Shown here: positions 8,682 to 16,799 of the stretch, in pieces
How the letters are laid out: every line of letters begins with the position of its first letter
How positions within the stretch are numbered: position 1 is the stretch's first letter
DNA from: VXNF01 sp964291305
Lineage (GTDB): Bacteria > Actinomycetota > Acidimicrobiia > Acidimicrobiales > CATQHL01
Length of the DNA: 64,000 bases
Assembly: GCA_964291305.2 (NCBI GenBank)
Contig: OZ219783.1
Location: 248,001 to 312,000 of the forward strand
Reading direction: 5' to 3'
Position numbers and translations under genes: made by a program
Notes under the pieces: model-generated
What the model saw: the letters and a program-made list of their open reading frames with translations, nothing else
What the model was told of the DNA's origin: nothing
The model's database searches: none

Positions 8682-10434
8682 TCTCGGGGGGTGGATCTGT
8701 TAGCTGGGCGGCCAGGCGGCGTCCGGCGATGCGCAAGTCTCCCCTGCGGCGGGTCAGGCCGCCGGCGTCGAGCGCTGAAAGTAGCGGGAGAGCGAACTTG
8801 CGGGTGGTCGAAGTGGCGTCGCGGAACTCCGCCACGGTAAAGCCCTCGGGCCGTTTGCTTAGCAGCTGGGTCGCTATTTCAGAGGCACGTTCCACGGCGA
8901 CGGCGGCAAAGATCACCCCGTCAAGGGACACCGCTAGGCCTCGTCGCAGCAGTTCGCGCAACTCTGCTGGTGTCACCGGAGGTGTTCGGGGGGCGGCGGG
9001 TTCGGGGGGCGAGAATGGCCGCCTTGTCAGTGCCGCCAGAAACGAGTGCTCAGCCAGAGTGTCAGCCTGGCGGGCAAGATGCGCTCGTCCCGCCTCGTTG
9101 GTCACGCCGTCGAGGTGCTCAACCACGGCGCGCTCCTGCTGACTGAGGCTAGCTAGGTCGAGTCCCAGGTCGCCTGCGGCAGCGATGCGGTTTCGCAGGT
9201 CGTTCTTTGCTGCCTGGAGCGTGGCGGGGTCCACCACCCATCTCGCCAGGTTGGCTGGACGCCGCTGGCCAGTTAGGCGCCACAGGTCATCGGGCTCCAC
9301 CCAGCCGCGCTCGGCAATCACCCGATCAATCGAGCGATCGGGTCTGGCTACTGCTGCGGACAGGCGAGGATCCACGTCTAATATCTCCCCCCCACCGACG
9401 GTCTCGGCTCGGCCGTTCTCGCGCAGAACGAAGCGGTCGCCGGGACACAGCGGCAGCCGGCAGGGCAAGTGCAGACGCACCGCGCCCTGACTGGCTGGCT
9501 GCAGGGACTCGCTTCCCAAGATGCGCAGGCGCACGCTGAACTCGCCGGCGCCGAGGTAGGCGACGTATGCCCCTCGTCGGGACACCTCGTGATCGAGCGA
9601 TTCCAGCACACCCAGGGAGGCATCCACGGTGCGGGTGAGATGCCACTGGTCTTGGCGGATCACCACGTGGCCGCGCTCCACCTCGTCAGCCTTGACGCCG
9701 GTCAGGTTCAAGGCGACCCGATGCCCGGGGCCCACGCTGGAATGGGCGACGTAGAGACTCTGGATGGCGCGTACCCGTACCCGCCGGTGCCCGGGCTGAA
9801 GCACTAGCTCGTCGCCAATAGTGACTGTCCCGCCGGTGAGGGTGCCGGTGACGATGGTGCCAGCCCCCGGGGCTACGAAAGATCGATCCACCCACAGCCG
9901 GGGTCTCCCTGCGTCTACGGCGAGCGGGGTGCGGGCCAACAGCCGCTCCAGGGCTTCGGTAAAGCTCTGCATGCCCGTGCCCGAGAGACTGTCCACGGTC
10001 TGGATCTCTGCGTTGGCGAGAAACGTTCCCGCTAGGTGGTCCGAGACGTCTAGGCGGGCGATCTCGGCCAACTCGGCGTCCACTAGGTCACCTTTGGTGA
10101 GTGCTACCAGGCCGCCGCCGATGTCAAGCAGTTCCAGGATGCGCAGGTGCTCCTCGGACTGCGGTTTCCAGCCCTCGGTGGCGGCCACCACGAAAATGCA
10201 GGCGTCCACTGCCCCCACCCCGGCCAGCATGTTCCGGATGAAGCGGGTATGACCCGGCACGTCCACGATGGCGCAGAGCCTGCCGCTGGGCAGCTCAGCG
10301 GCGGCGAAGCCCAAGTCGATCGTCAGGCCGCGACGGCGCTCCTCTTCAAATCGATCTGGATCAGTGCCGGTGAGGGCCTTTACCAGCGTGGACTTGCCGT
10401 GGTCCACGTGACCGGCGGTGGCAACTACGTGCAT
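8677..10434 (-). CDS. selB: selenocysteine-specific translation elongation factor SelB
   Basis: A 585-residue SelB, which delivers Sec-tRNA to in-frame UGA codons at a SECIS hairpin. The N-terminal GTPase has P-loop AGHVDHGKST, the switch I region ERRRGLTIDLGFA and DVPGHTRF. SelB-type EF-Tu domains II/III follow, and the C-terminal part (from about residue 390) contains winged-helix repeats (LLSALDAGGLTRRRGDLRIAG) that bind SECIS RNA. Length is normal. It follows selA by 36 bases on the same strand. Together with tRNA-Sec at 20188 this shows that the organism decodes UGA as Sec. Confidence 0.96.
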   Translation of the reverse strand: MHVVATAGHVDHGKSTLVKALTGTDPDRFEEERRRGLTIDLGFAAAELPSGRLCAIVDVPGHTRFIRNMLAGVGAVDACIFVVAATEGWKPQSEEHLRILELLDIGGGLVALTKGDLVDAELAEIARLDVSDHLAGTFLANAEIQTVDSLSGTGMQSFTEALERLLARTPLAVDAGRPRLWVDRSFVAPGAGTIVTGTLTGGTVTIGDELVLQPGHRRVRVRAIQSLYVAHSSVGPGHRVALNLTGVKADEVERGHVVIRQDQWHLTRTVDASLGVLESLDHEVSRRGAYVAYLGAGEFSVRLRILGSESLQPASQGAVRLHLPCRLPLCPGDRFVLRENGRAETVGGGEILDVDPRLSAAVARPDRSIDRVIAERGWVEPDDLWRLTGQRRPANLARWVVDPATLQAAKNDLRNRIAAAGDLGLDLASLSQQERAVVEHLDGVTNEAGRAHLARQADTLAEHSFLAALTRRPFSPPEPAAPRTPPVTPAELRELLRRGLAVSLDGVIFAAVAVERASEIATQLLSKRPEGFTVAEFRDATSTTRKFALPLLSALDAGGLTRRRGDLRIAGRRLAAQLTDPPPET

Positions 10435-10470
10435 GCTGATCTCGCCGGATCTCCTGCCGGGGACCGTTGT

Positions 10471-11763
10471 CTAATCGTTGGCGGTGCCAGAGCGGGCCTG
10501 CTGAGCCGCGGCGGCCACGGTGGCATCGTCGGCTGGGTCTACGGTGCGCAGGTCCAGGTAGGTGCGCTGGCCGGCGACCCGGGCAATGACCGGCACGTCG
10601 TATCGGCGCAGGGCTGCGGTCAGGCCGCCGTCCAACACGATGCCCGCTGAAGGGATTTCTACGCCCGGCAGAGTGCCGCCGCCGGTGGTGGCCGCCATAT
10701 CGCACACTTCACCGACGCCTAGAGCCTCAGCGCGCGCCCGCAGTTCGGCCACCGGACGGGTAGCCATCTGCCAGAAGGGGATCTCCTCGCCCCGTCGGTG
10801 TAGATAAGTAAGCGCCAGCGCCTGCAGTTCTGCCAACACCAGACCTCCCGCCCGAAAAGCGCGGGCTAGGGGGTGGCTGGCGCAGCGCCTCACCAGATCT
10901 CCCTTCCCGACGATGATGCCTGCCTGTGGGCCTCCCAGCAGCTTGTCGCCAGAGAAAGTCACTAAGTCGGCACCGGCAGCTAGGGTCTGGCGGGCGGCGG
11001 GCTCACCGCGCAGCCACACTGGTGGGCCTCCCTTCAGCCAAGCGCAGGCCTCGTCCACCAGGCCCGAGCCGATGTCGGCCACCAGCGGTACGCCGAAACC
11101 TGTCAACTCGGCGACGCTCGGTGCTTCAGTGAAACCCACGATGCGGTAGTTCGACTGGTGCACTCTTAGGCACAAAGCCACATCTCCGGCCTCAACGGCT
11201 GCTAGGTAGTCCTGGCGCCGAGTGCGATTCGTGGTGCCCACCTCCACCAGCCGAGCCCCGGACTGCGCCACAATTTCCGGCACCCGGAAGCCGCCGCCTA
11301 TCTCCACTAGCTCGCCGCGGCTAACTGCCACGCCGCGCCCCGCCACCAGGGCACCCAGAACCAAGGTCACCGCGGCGGCGCAGTTGTTGACTACGAGAGC
11401 AGCCTCGGCGCCGCAGAGTCTTGCCAGCAGTCCCCCGGCATGAGCGTGGCGATCTCCCCGGATTCCTCGCTGGGTGTCGAACTCCAGGTTGCTGTAGCGC
11501 AGCCTCGACGAAGCCTCGCCGCCAGTTCGCCCAGCGGCCCCCAAAGGCGCTCGCCCCAAGTTGGTATGTAGCAGCACGCCAGTGGCGTTGATGACGGGGC
11601 GCAGCAGAGAACGCGCCATTTCGTCAGCCCGCCCGGCGGCACTGGAGGGGTCGCCGGCGGCGATGGCTTCTCGGGCTGCCTCTACTAGCAGTCCGTGTGG
11701 TAGCCCGCAGTCGGCCAGGGACTTTGCCAGTTTGTCAACGCTGGGTGGAATAGCGAAGCTCAA
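10471..11763 (-). CDS. selA: L-seryl-tRNA(Sec) selenium transferase SelA
   Basis: A 430-residue bacterial SelA, the PLP enzyme that converts Ser-tRNA(Sec) to Sec-tRNA(Sec) with selenophosphate. Visible signatures are INATGVLLHTNLGRAPL, VNNCAAAV, DIGSGLVDE and the PLP-lysine motif TFSGDKLLGGPQAG. TTG at 11763 overlaps the mrp stop (TTGA) and starts directly before the usual IPPSVDKLA beginning; a TTG at 11814 would add 17 residues and overlap mrp by 55 bases. Neither start has a strong Shine-Dalgarno. The gene is between mrp and selB on one probable transcript. selD is not in the window. Confidence 0.95.
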   Translation of the reverse strand: MSFAIPPSVDKLAKSLADCGLPHGLLVEAAREAIAAGDPSSAAGRADEMARSLLRPVINATGVLLHTNLGRAPLGAAGRTGGEASSRLRYSNLEFDTQRGIRGDRHAHAGGLLARLCGAEAALVVNNCAAAVTLVLGALVAGRGVAVSRGELVEIGGGFRVPEIVAQSGARLVEVGTTNRTRRQDYLAAVEAGDVALCLRVHQSNYRIVGFTEAPSVAELTGFGVPLVADIGSGLVDEACAWLKGGPPVWLRGEPAARQTLAAGADLVTFSGDKLLGGPQAGIIVGKGDLVRRCASHPLARAFRAGGLVLAELQALALTYLHRRGEEIPFWQMATRPVAELRARAEALGVGEVCDMAATTGGGTLPGVEIPSAGIVLDGGLTAALRRYDVPVIARVAGQRTYLDLRTVDPADDATVAAAAQQARSGTAND

Positions 11764-12992
11764 GGGTTGCGTCGCGACAGGCTTACCGGCGTTCCGGCAA
11801 GGTGGGCGCTGCAACCGGCAAGCGCGCTCGGAGGAACTAGTTCATCGATCAGCCGCTTGGCGACGGCACGGACAGCCTCGGCGGCAGGACCGTCGCTCAG
11901 CACAAAGGGCTCGCCGGCGTCGCTGGAGGGAGAAACCACTGGATCGATCGGAACTTTGCCCAACAGGGGTGCCCCGATCTCGGCCGCTAGTGCCTCGCCA
12001 CCCCCCTCGCCGAACAGAGCGTGGTTGCTGCCGTCGGGCGCTACGTAGCAGGTCATGTTTTCGATTACGCCGGCGATGCGCAGGTAGTTGTTGCGGCCCA
12101 TGTTGGCGGCGCGTGCTGCCACGTTCTGCACGCTGCGTGACGGGGTGGTGATGATGATCATCTCGGCCCGCGGCAGCAGCTTGGCGATCCCCATCTGCAC
12201 ATCACCGGTACCAGGCGGCATGTCTACCACCAGGAAGTCCATCGGTCCCCACAGGACATCTTCCAAGAAGTGGCGCACTGCCCGGTTCAAAATGAGGCCG
12301 CGCCACATGAGAGCAGTTTGCTCGTCGTCTACTAGTAGCCCCATTGAGACCACCTTCAGTGTGCCCTCGCCCACTTGGCGGACTTGCGGCAGGATCTTTC
12401 GCCGGGTCTCTTCCGCCTCCAGCCGGCCGGTGAGGTCCAGCATGCTCGGCACCGAGTAGCCCCAGATATCGGCGTCGAGCAGTCCTACCGTCAGCCCCTC
12501 ACTAGCCAGCGCCATAGCTAGGTTTACCGAGATCGAGGACTTACCGACACCCCCCTTGCCGGAGGCGATCAGCAGCACCTTGGTAGTTATTGGGATTTCG
12601 GTATCGGGTGCGTTTTCGGCCACGTTGCGCCTGGCGGTCGCCATGGCTTTGGCCTTGCCCTCGGCGGAGAGTTCGGTCCAGGAGATATCCACGCCGCGCA
12701 CACCCGGCAGCGTTGCTACCCGGTTGCGTATGTCTCGCTGGATCTGCGCCCTCAGCGGACAGCCCATTGTCGTGAGCGCGACGGTCACAGTGACCTGGCC
12801 GTTGGCGTCCACCTCGGTCGCCGGCACCATCCCCAACTCGACGATGTTGCTACCCAGTTCGGGGTCGATGACATCGCTCAGCAGCGCCAAGACGGCCTCT
12901 GGAGTAGGCAGAGGAGCGCTTGCTGGCGTTACCCCTGTAGCTGCTTCGGTAGCTGCGGGCGGCTCCGGATGTGCAGTCATCACGCGGGCCAT
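11760..12992 (-). CDS. mrp: Mrp/NBP35 family Fe-S carrier ATPase
   Basis: A 410-residue Mrp (ApbC) protein. An N-terminal DUF59/MIP18 domain at about residues 30-110 carries TTMGCPLRAQIQ, and a ParA-like ATPase follows with SGKGGVGKSS, DADIWGYSVP and DMPPGTGD. The family transfers Fe-S clusters to target enzymes. The C-terminal CxxC of proteobacterial Mrp is replaced here (ENMTCYVAPDG), so only one nearby Cys remains; I think actinobacterial Mrp proteins often lack this pair. It is first in the mrp-selA-selB run and divergent from an ErpA-like gene, which groups cluster assembly with Sec synthesis. Confidence 0.93.
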   Translation of the reverse strand: MARVMTAHPEPPAATEAATGVTPASAPLPTPEAVLALLSDVIDPELGSNIVELGMVPATEVDANGQVTVTVALTTMGCPLRAQIQRDIRNRVATLPGVRGVDISWTELSAEGKAKAMATARRNVAENAPDTEIPITTKVLLIASGKGGVGKSSISVNLAMALASEGLTVGLLDADIWGYSVPSMLDLTGRLEAEETRRKILPQVRQVGEGTLKVVSMGLLVDDEQTALMWRGLILNRAVRHFLEDVLWGPMDFLVVDMPPGTGDVQMGIAKLLPRAEMIIITTPSRSVQNVAARAANMGRNNYLRIAGVIENMTCYVAPDGSNHALFGEGGGEALAAEIGAPLLGKVPIDPVVSPSSDAGEPFVLSDGPAAEAVRAVAKRLIDELVPPSALAGCSAHLAGTPVSLSRRNP

Positions 12993-13131
12993 ATAAATGA
13001 GTCTAAGGGAATGAGTCTACGGGGTGCGCCGAACCGCTGACCCGGTAAGCGGAGAGGCTGCCCCAAGGTACACTTAGAGACCCAGTGCCCCAGACCGAAT
13101 CCACAGAGTGGTCGCCCCGGCAAGTGGCTGG

Positions 13132-13159
13132 CCATACCTAAGACCCCATACCTAAGACC
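13132..13159. repeat. perfect tandem 14-bp duplication upstream of the ErpA-like gene
   Basis: CCATACCTAAGACC occurs twice back to back at 13132-13145 and 13146-13159, ending just before the AAGGAG ribosome binding site of the next gene. It lies in the 179-base divergent gap with mrp. Confidence 0.85.
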
Positions 13160-13171
13160 AAGGAGTGCCTC

Positions 13172-13492
13172 ATGATCACGCTCACTCCCAGCGCGGCCAG
13201 CAAGGTTAACGAACTGCTAGAGCAGGAGGGCGAAGAGGGTCTGGCACTGCGGGTGGCCGTCCGCCCGGGAGGCTGCTCGGGGTTTAGCTACGAGATGTAC
13301 TTCGACACAGAGTGCAACGAGAACGACCAAAGCGCCGACTTTGAAGGCGTGTCAGTTGTAGTGGATGCTTCCAGCGCCATGCTGTTGCAGGGCGCAACGC
13401 TTGATTACAGTGACAGCCTGCAAAACGCCGGCTTCTCCATCGACAACCCCAACGCCCAGCGCACCTGCGGCTGCGGCCAGTCCTTCAGCTGA
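13172..13492 (+). CDS. erpA: iron-sulfur cluster insertion protein (ErpA/IscA/HesB family)
   Basis: A 106-residue A-type carrier. The three ligands are Cys35 (GGCSGF), Cys99 and Cys101 (TCGCGQSF), all present. It accepts and passes on Fe-S clusters in the cytoplasm. An AAGGAG Shine-Dalgarno is 7 bases before the ATG. The next gene, which encodes two [2Fe-2S] domains, starts 14 bases downstream, making that protein a natural client. Divergent from mrp, another Fe-S carrier. Confidence 0.93.
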   Translation: MITLTPSAASKVNELLEQEGEEGLALRVAVRPGGCSGFSYEMYFDTECNENDQSADFEGVSVVVDASSAMLLQGATLDYSDSLQNAGFSIDNPNAQRTCGCGQSFS

Positions 13493-13506
13493 CCTTCCTG
13501 CCGGCA

Positions 13507-15087
13507 GTGTCCGGCGATCTCATCAGACTGACAGTCGACGGGCAAGATGTCAGCGCGCCTGCCGGGGACTACTCGCTGCTGACGCTGTTGCGCGAACACC
13601 TAGGAATCCGTGAGGTCAAAGACGGCTGCAGCCCCCAGGGACAGTGCGGCGCCTGCACCGTTCTGGTAGACGGCGCTGCCCGCGTGGCTTGTGTTACACC
13701 TGCGCGGCGCGTGGCAGGTCGCGCGGTCACAACTCTGGCGGGACTAGAGCCAGAGCGCCGGGATGCTTGGGCGGAGGCCTTCTGCGCCACCGGCGCCAGC
13801 CAGTGCGGGTTCTGCACGCCGGGCATAATCCTGCGCCTCGAGAGCCTGGCTCAGCGCTCGCCAGGAGCAGATCCCGAGCGTGCCCTAGTCGCCCATCTAT
13901 GCCGCTGCACTGGCTGGCAGACCATCGTGGAGGCCGCCAATTTGGTCGCGGCGAACGACGGCGGCGGGCCTATTGCCAGAACCCGAGAGCCCAATGATAA
14001 GGCGCCCAGAGATGTCAAGCCCAGGGATTACTCGGCGGCAGCCCGTCGGGCCGCATTAGAGGGTCGGCGCCCGCAGGCCACCGGTCCTCACGTGGCGCTG
14101 GGTGAGGGAGGCTTCGCCGACGATTCGGCGCCTGCCGATGCTCTAGTGGCGGTCCCGGCACCGGGTGGGGGCTGGGCGCTGGGGGAGACGCTGGCTGAAG
14201 CTCGACGAGCCGCTGGTGCCGCCGAGGGCCGACACAGCACGCTGCGACCCGAACCCCCTCTCGAAGTGCCGCCGGGAGACTGGGACTGCACTCTGCGCAC
14301 CTGCTGGAGTGAGCCGGCCTACCTAGAACTCGACGCTTCTTGGTGTCTACCCGGCGGGGAGCCCGCAGATCCGCTGGCTAACGGCGGGGCATTCGGCGCT
14401 AAGACCCACTCGGAGGCCCCGGCTACAGCTCGCCGGCTAGCCAACCAGACGGGCCGTCCGGTACGGGTGCTCTACTCCCGGCCAGACGCCACTCGCCTGG
14501 GGTCCAAGCGCCCGCCGATCGCTGGCGGTGCCAACGCCGACGGCAGCGGACGGCTGACCGTGGCCCGCACGCGGGGGATCCGTCAGGCCATCGCCGCGGT
14601 CGCACCGGGCCTTCAGATCAGCGAGGTGGATGTGGCCGGTCCCTCCACTTCGGCCGACCTACGTGCCGCCGGCGTGCTAGAAGCTCTGGCGCTTCTAGCT
14701 GGGGCGCGAGGCTTCTCTGGGCCAGTCCGCTTACCCAACTGTGGCGTGGCAACGGCGCATGTCGGCGACATCATTTCGCTGGAGGTCAACTGCGGGCGCC
14801 CGCTAGATGAGGTGGTGCTGCGCTCTTACTGCATCGGCGCGGCCCATATGGCTTACAGCCTCGTTACCTCAGAGGCCGTTGCCGTTGATGCCAACGGTTC
14901 GGTCGCAGACCTGTCGGTGCGGTCCTTCGGTGTCGTGGGGGCTGCTCGCACACCTACAGTGGAGGTAACGATTATAGAGAGCTGCGACGAACCGGCGAAC
15001 GTTTCCGACTCGGTCTTCGTAGCTACCGCAGCTGCCACTTGGCTTGCCTTGGGCTGCCCGCCGGTCTGGCCTACCGGCCGCCGCTAA
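13507..15087 (+). CDS. [2Fe-2S] ferredoxin domains fused to a shortened xanthine-dehydrogenase-like molybdopterin domain
   Basis: A 526-residue fusion. Residues 1-145 form a CoxS/XdhC-type iron-sulfur subunit: the plant-type cluster uses Cys41, Cys47, Cys50 and Cys62, and the second cluster Cys100, Cys103, Cys132 and Cys134. After a linker, residues ~250-526 resemble the molybdopterin subunit of xanthine dehydrogenase: GGAFGAK at 293-299, a domain-end motif RSFGVVGAARTPTVEVTIIE, and the family ending GCPPVWPTGRR. A normal Mo subunit is about 750 residues, so the middle, including cofactor and Glu base regions, is missing. No FAD (CoxM) subunit is nearby. It may be an electron-transfer or scaffold relic. 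GTG start at 13507. Confidence 0.8.
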   Translation: MSGDLIRLTVDGQDVSAPAGDYSLLTLLREHLGIREVKDGCSPQGQCGACTVLVDGAARVACVTPARRVAGRAVTTLAGLEPERRDAWAEAFCATGASQCGFCTPGIILRLESLAQRSPGADPERALVAHLCRCTGWQTIVEAANLVAANDGGGPIARTREPNDKAPRDVKPRDYSAAARRAALEGRRPQATGPHVALGEGGFADDSAPADALVAVPAPGGGWALGETLAEARRAAGAAEGRHSTLRPEPPLEVPPGDWDCTLRTCWSEPAYLELDASWCLPGGEPADPLANGGAFGAKTHSEAPATARRLANQTGRPVRVLYSRPDATRLGSKRPPIAGGANADGSGRLTVARTRGIRQAIAAVAPGLQISEVDVAGPSTSADLRAAGVLEALALLAGARGFSGPVRLPNCGVATAHVGDIISLEVNCGRPLDEVVLRSYCIGAAHMAYSLVTSEAVAVDANGSVADLSVRSFGVVGAARTPTVEVTIIESCDEPANVSDSVFVATAAATWLALGCPPVWPTGRR

Positions 15088-15292
15088 GCATGGCCCGCGG
15101 CATGTCCGATTCGCCGAGTTTCCTCGTAGACTCGGCCCAGTCTCCAGCCAGCGCAGTCGGGGGACCTCGCAGGACCGGCGGCTACGGCGTGATATTGGCG
15201 GTGTGGCATCGGCGTTCGGCGAATGTGTCATTCGGGCGAAGACGCCTGGTGATGTCCAACTAGTAACCCCGATCTGACTGGAGGTGTCCCCC
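15088..15292. other. intergenic leader before glnA
   Basis: About 200 bases without a gene. It must hold the glnA promoter, but I see no convincing -10/-35 pair or known GlnR-type operator. GGAGGTG at 15280-15286 is the glnA ribosome binding site. Confidence 0.4.
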
Positions 15293-16720
15293 ATGACCAC
15301 CCCCGCTGAAATCGTTGCGCGTCTCTCCGACGAAGACATCGAGTTTGTCGAGTTCCGCTTTACTGATGTGCCGGGCTTGCAGCATCACTACACCCTGCCC
15401 TCACACGAACTCGATGAAGGTGTATTCGAGAACGGGCTGGGTTTCGACGGTTCGTCGATTCGCGGCTTTCAGACGATCGACCGCTCGGACATGCTGCTAG
15501 TCCCAGATGTCGAGGCCGGATTCGTTGATCCCTTCTATCGGCACAAGACGCTTATCTTGCACTGCACCGTTTACGACCCGGTTACCGGATACGAGTACTT
15601 CAAAGACCCGCGTGTGATCGCTAAGAAGGCGGTGCGCTATCTGCGAGGCACGGGATTGGCCGACACCTGCTACATCGGTCCCGAGGCTGAGTTCTTCATC
15701 TTCGACGGCGTCAACTATCACAATGAGCCCTACGGTGCCGCCTTTGAAGTGCGTTCCGTAGAGGGCATTTGGACCAGTGGTGAAGCCCTGGACGCCCGCG
15801 ACGATCCCAACCTGGGCCACCGGATTCGCTACAAAGAGGGCTACTTCCCGTTGCCGCCATTGGACCGCCACCAGGATTTACGTGCCGAGATGGTGTCGGT
15901 ATTAGAGGCCTGCGGCGTGCCAATAGAGCTCCACCACCATGAGGTTGGAACTGCCGGCCAGGCAGAAATCGACATGCGCTTTGATGAGCTGGTAACCATG
16001 GCTGACAAGGTTCAGCTCTACAAATACGTGTGTAAGAACGTGGCGCACCGCGCCCAAAAGACGGTGACGTTTATGCCGAAGCCCATCTACGGCGACAACG
16101 GATCGGGTATGCACACCCACGTATCACTGTGGAAGGACGGCAAGACACTGTTCTACGACCGCGACGGTTATGCGGGCCTGTCGGAAATGGCGCGCTACTT
16201 CGCCGGCGGGCTGCTGGCGCACGCCGGCTCGATTCTGGCCTTTGCCGCACCGACGGTGAACTCCTACAAGCGCCTGGTTCCGGGCTACGAGGCACCAGTC
16301 AACCTGGCCTATTCCGCTAGTAACCGTTCCGCAGCCATCCGCGTGCCGATGGTGTCGGACAGCCCGGCTGCCAAGCGGTTGGAGTTCCGCTGCCCAGACC
16401 CTTCGGCTAATCCCTACCTAGCTTTCGCTGCGATCTTGCTGGCGGGCATCGACGGGATTCAGAAAAAGATCGATCCAGGCGACCCCCTCGAAACCAACAT
16501 TTACGCCTTGTCGTCCGAAGAGGCCGCCAAGATACCCCAGGTCCCGGCCACCCTGGCCCTGGCGCTTGATGCTTTGGAGGCCGACCACGACTTCCTGCGC
16601 GTTGGCGGCGTGTTCGGGGAGTCGCTGCTGGCGTCTTACATCGAGGCGAAGCGGGAAGAGGTAGACATCGTCCGTCTGCGACCGCATCCGATGGAGTACG
16701 AGCTGTACTACTCCATCTGA
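15293..16720 (+). CDS. glnA: glutamine synthetase, type I
   Basis: A 475-residue GSI, which makes glutamine from glutamate, ammonia and ATP. Signatures in order are GFDGSSIRGFQ, GPEAEFFIF, HEVGTAGQAEIDMRF, GSGMHTHVSLWKDG, NRSAAIRVP and KRLEFRCPDPSANPYLAFAA. The adenylylation-site region reads KIDPGDPLETNIYALSSEE and keeps the Tyr, so control by GlnE is possible. ATG at 15293 has GGAGGTG 7 bases upstream; an in-frame GTG at 15284 lies within that Shine-Dalgarno and is less likely. An inverted repeat follows the gene. Confidence 0.97.
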   Translation: MTTPAEIVARLSDEDIEFVEFRFTDVPGLQHHYTLPSHELDEGVFENGLGFDGSSIRGFQTIDRSDMLLVPDVEAGFVDPFYRHKTLILHCTVYDPVTGYEYFKDPRVIAKKAVRYLRGTGLADTCYIGPEAEFFIFDGVNYHNEPYGAAFEVRSVEGIWTSGEALDARDDPNLGHRIRYKEGYFPLPPLDRHQDLRAEMVSVLEACGVPIELHHHEVGTAGQAEIDMRFDELVTMADKVQLYKYVCKNVAHRAQKTVTFMPKPIYGDNGSGMHTHVSLWKDGKTLFYDRDGYAGLSEMARYFAGGLLAHAGSILAFAAPTVNSYKRLVPGYEAPVNLAYSASNRSAAIRVPMVSDSPAAKRLEFRCPDPSANPYLAFAAILLAGIDGIQKKIDPGDPLETNIYALSSEEAAKIPQVPATLALALDALEADHDFLRVGGVFGESLLASYIEAKREEVDIVRLRPHPMEYELYYSI

Positions 16721-16758
16721 GATAGCGCCCAGTTGCAGACTGAACGGCGAGCCAACGT

Positions 16759-16790
16759 CTAGCGAGATCGACCGGTCGGACCCTCGCTAG
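16759..16790 (+). terminator. large inverted repeat between glnA and nadE
   Basis: CTAGCGAG (16759-16766) pairs perfectly with CTCGCTAG (16783-16790); the loop itself contains the palindrome CGACCGGTCG. No T-run follows, so it may be a GC-type terminator for glnA or a structured leader of nadE, whose ATG is 10 bases on. Confidence 0.4.
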
Positions 16791-16799
16791 CCTGAGTCG

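Noticed and set aside
13172..15087. Possible selenoprotein by UGA read-through of the ErpA-like gene or the Mo-domain fusion
   Set aside because: The ErpA frame ends normally after the CGCG motif, and the fusion gene ends with TAA; no internal UGA with a following hairpin was seen.
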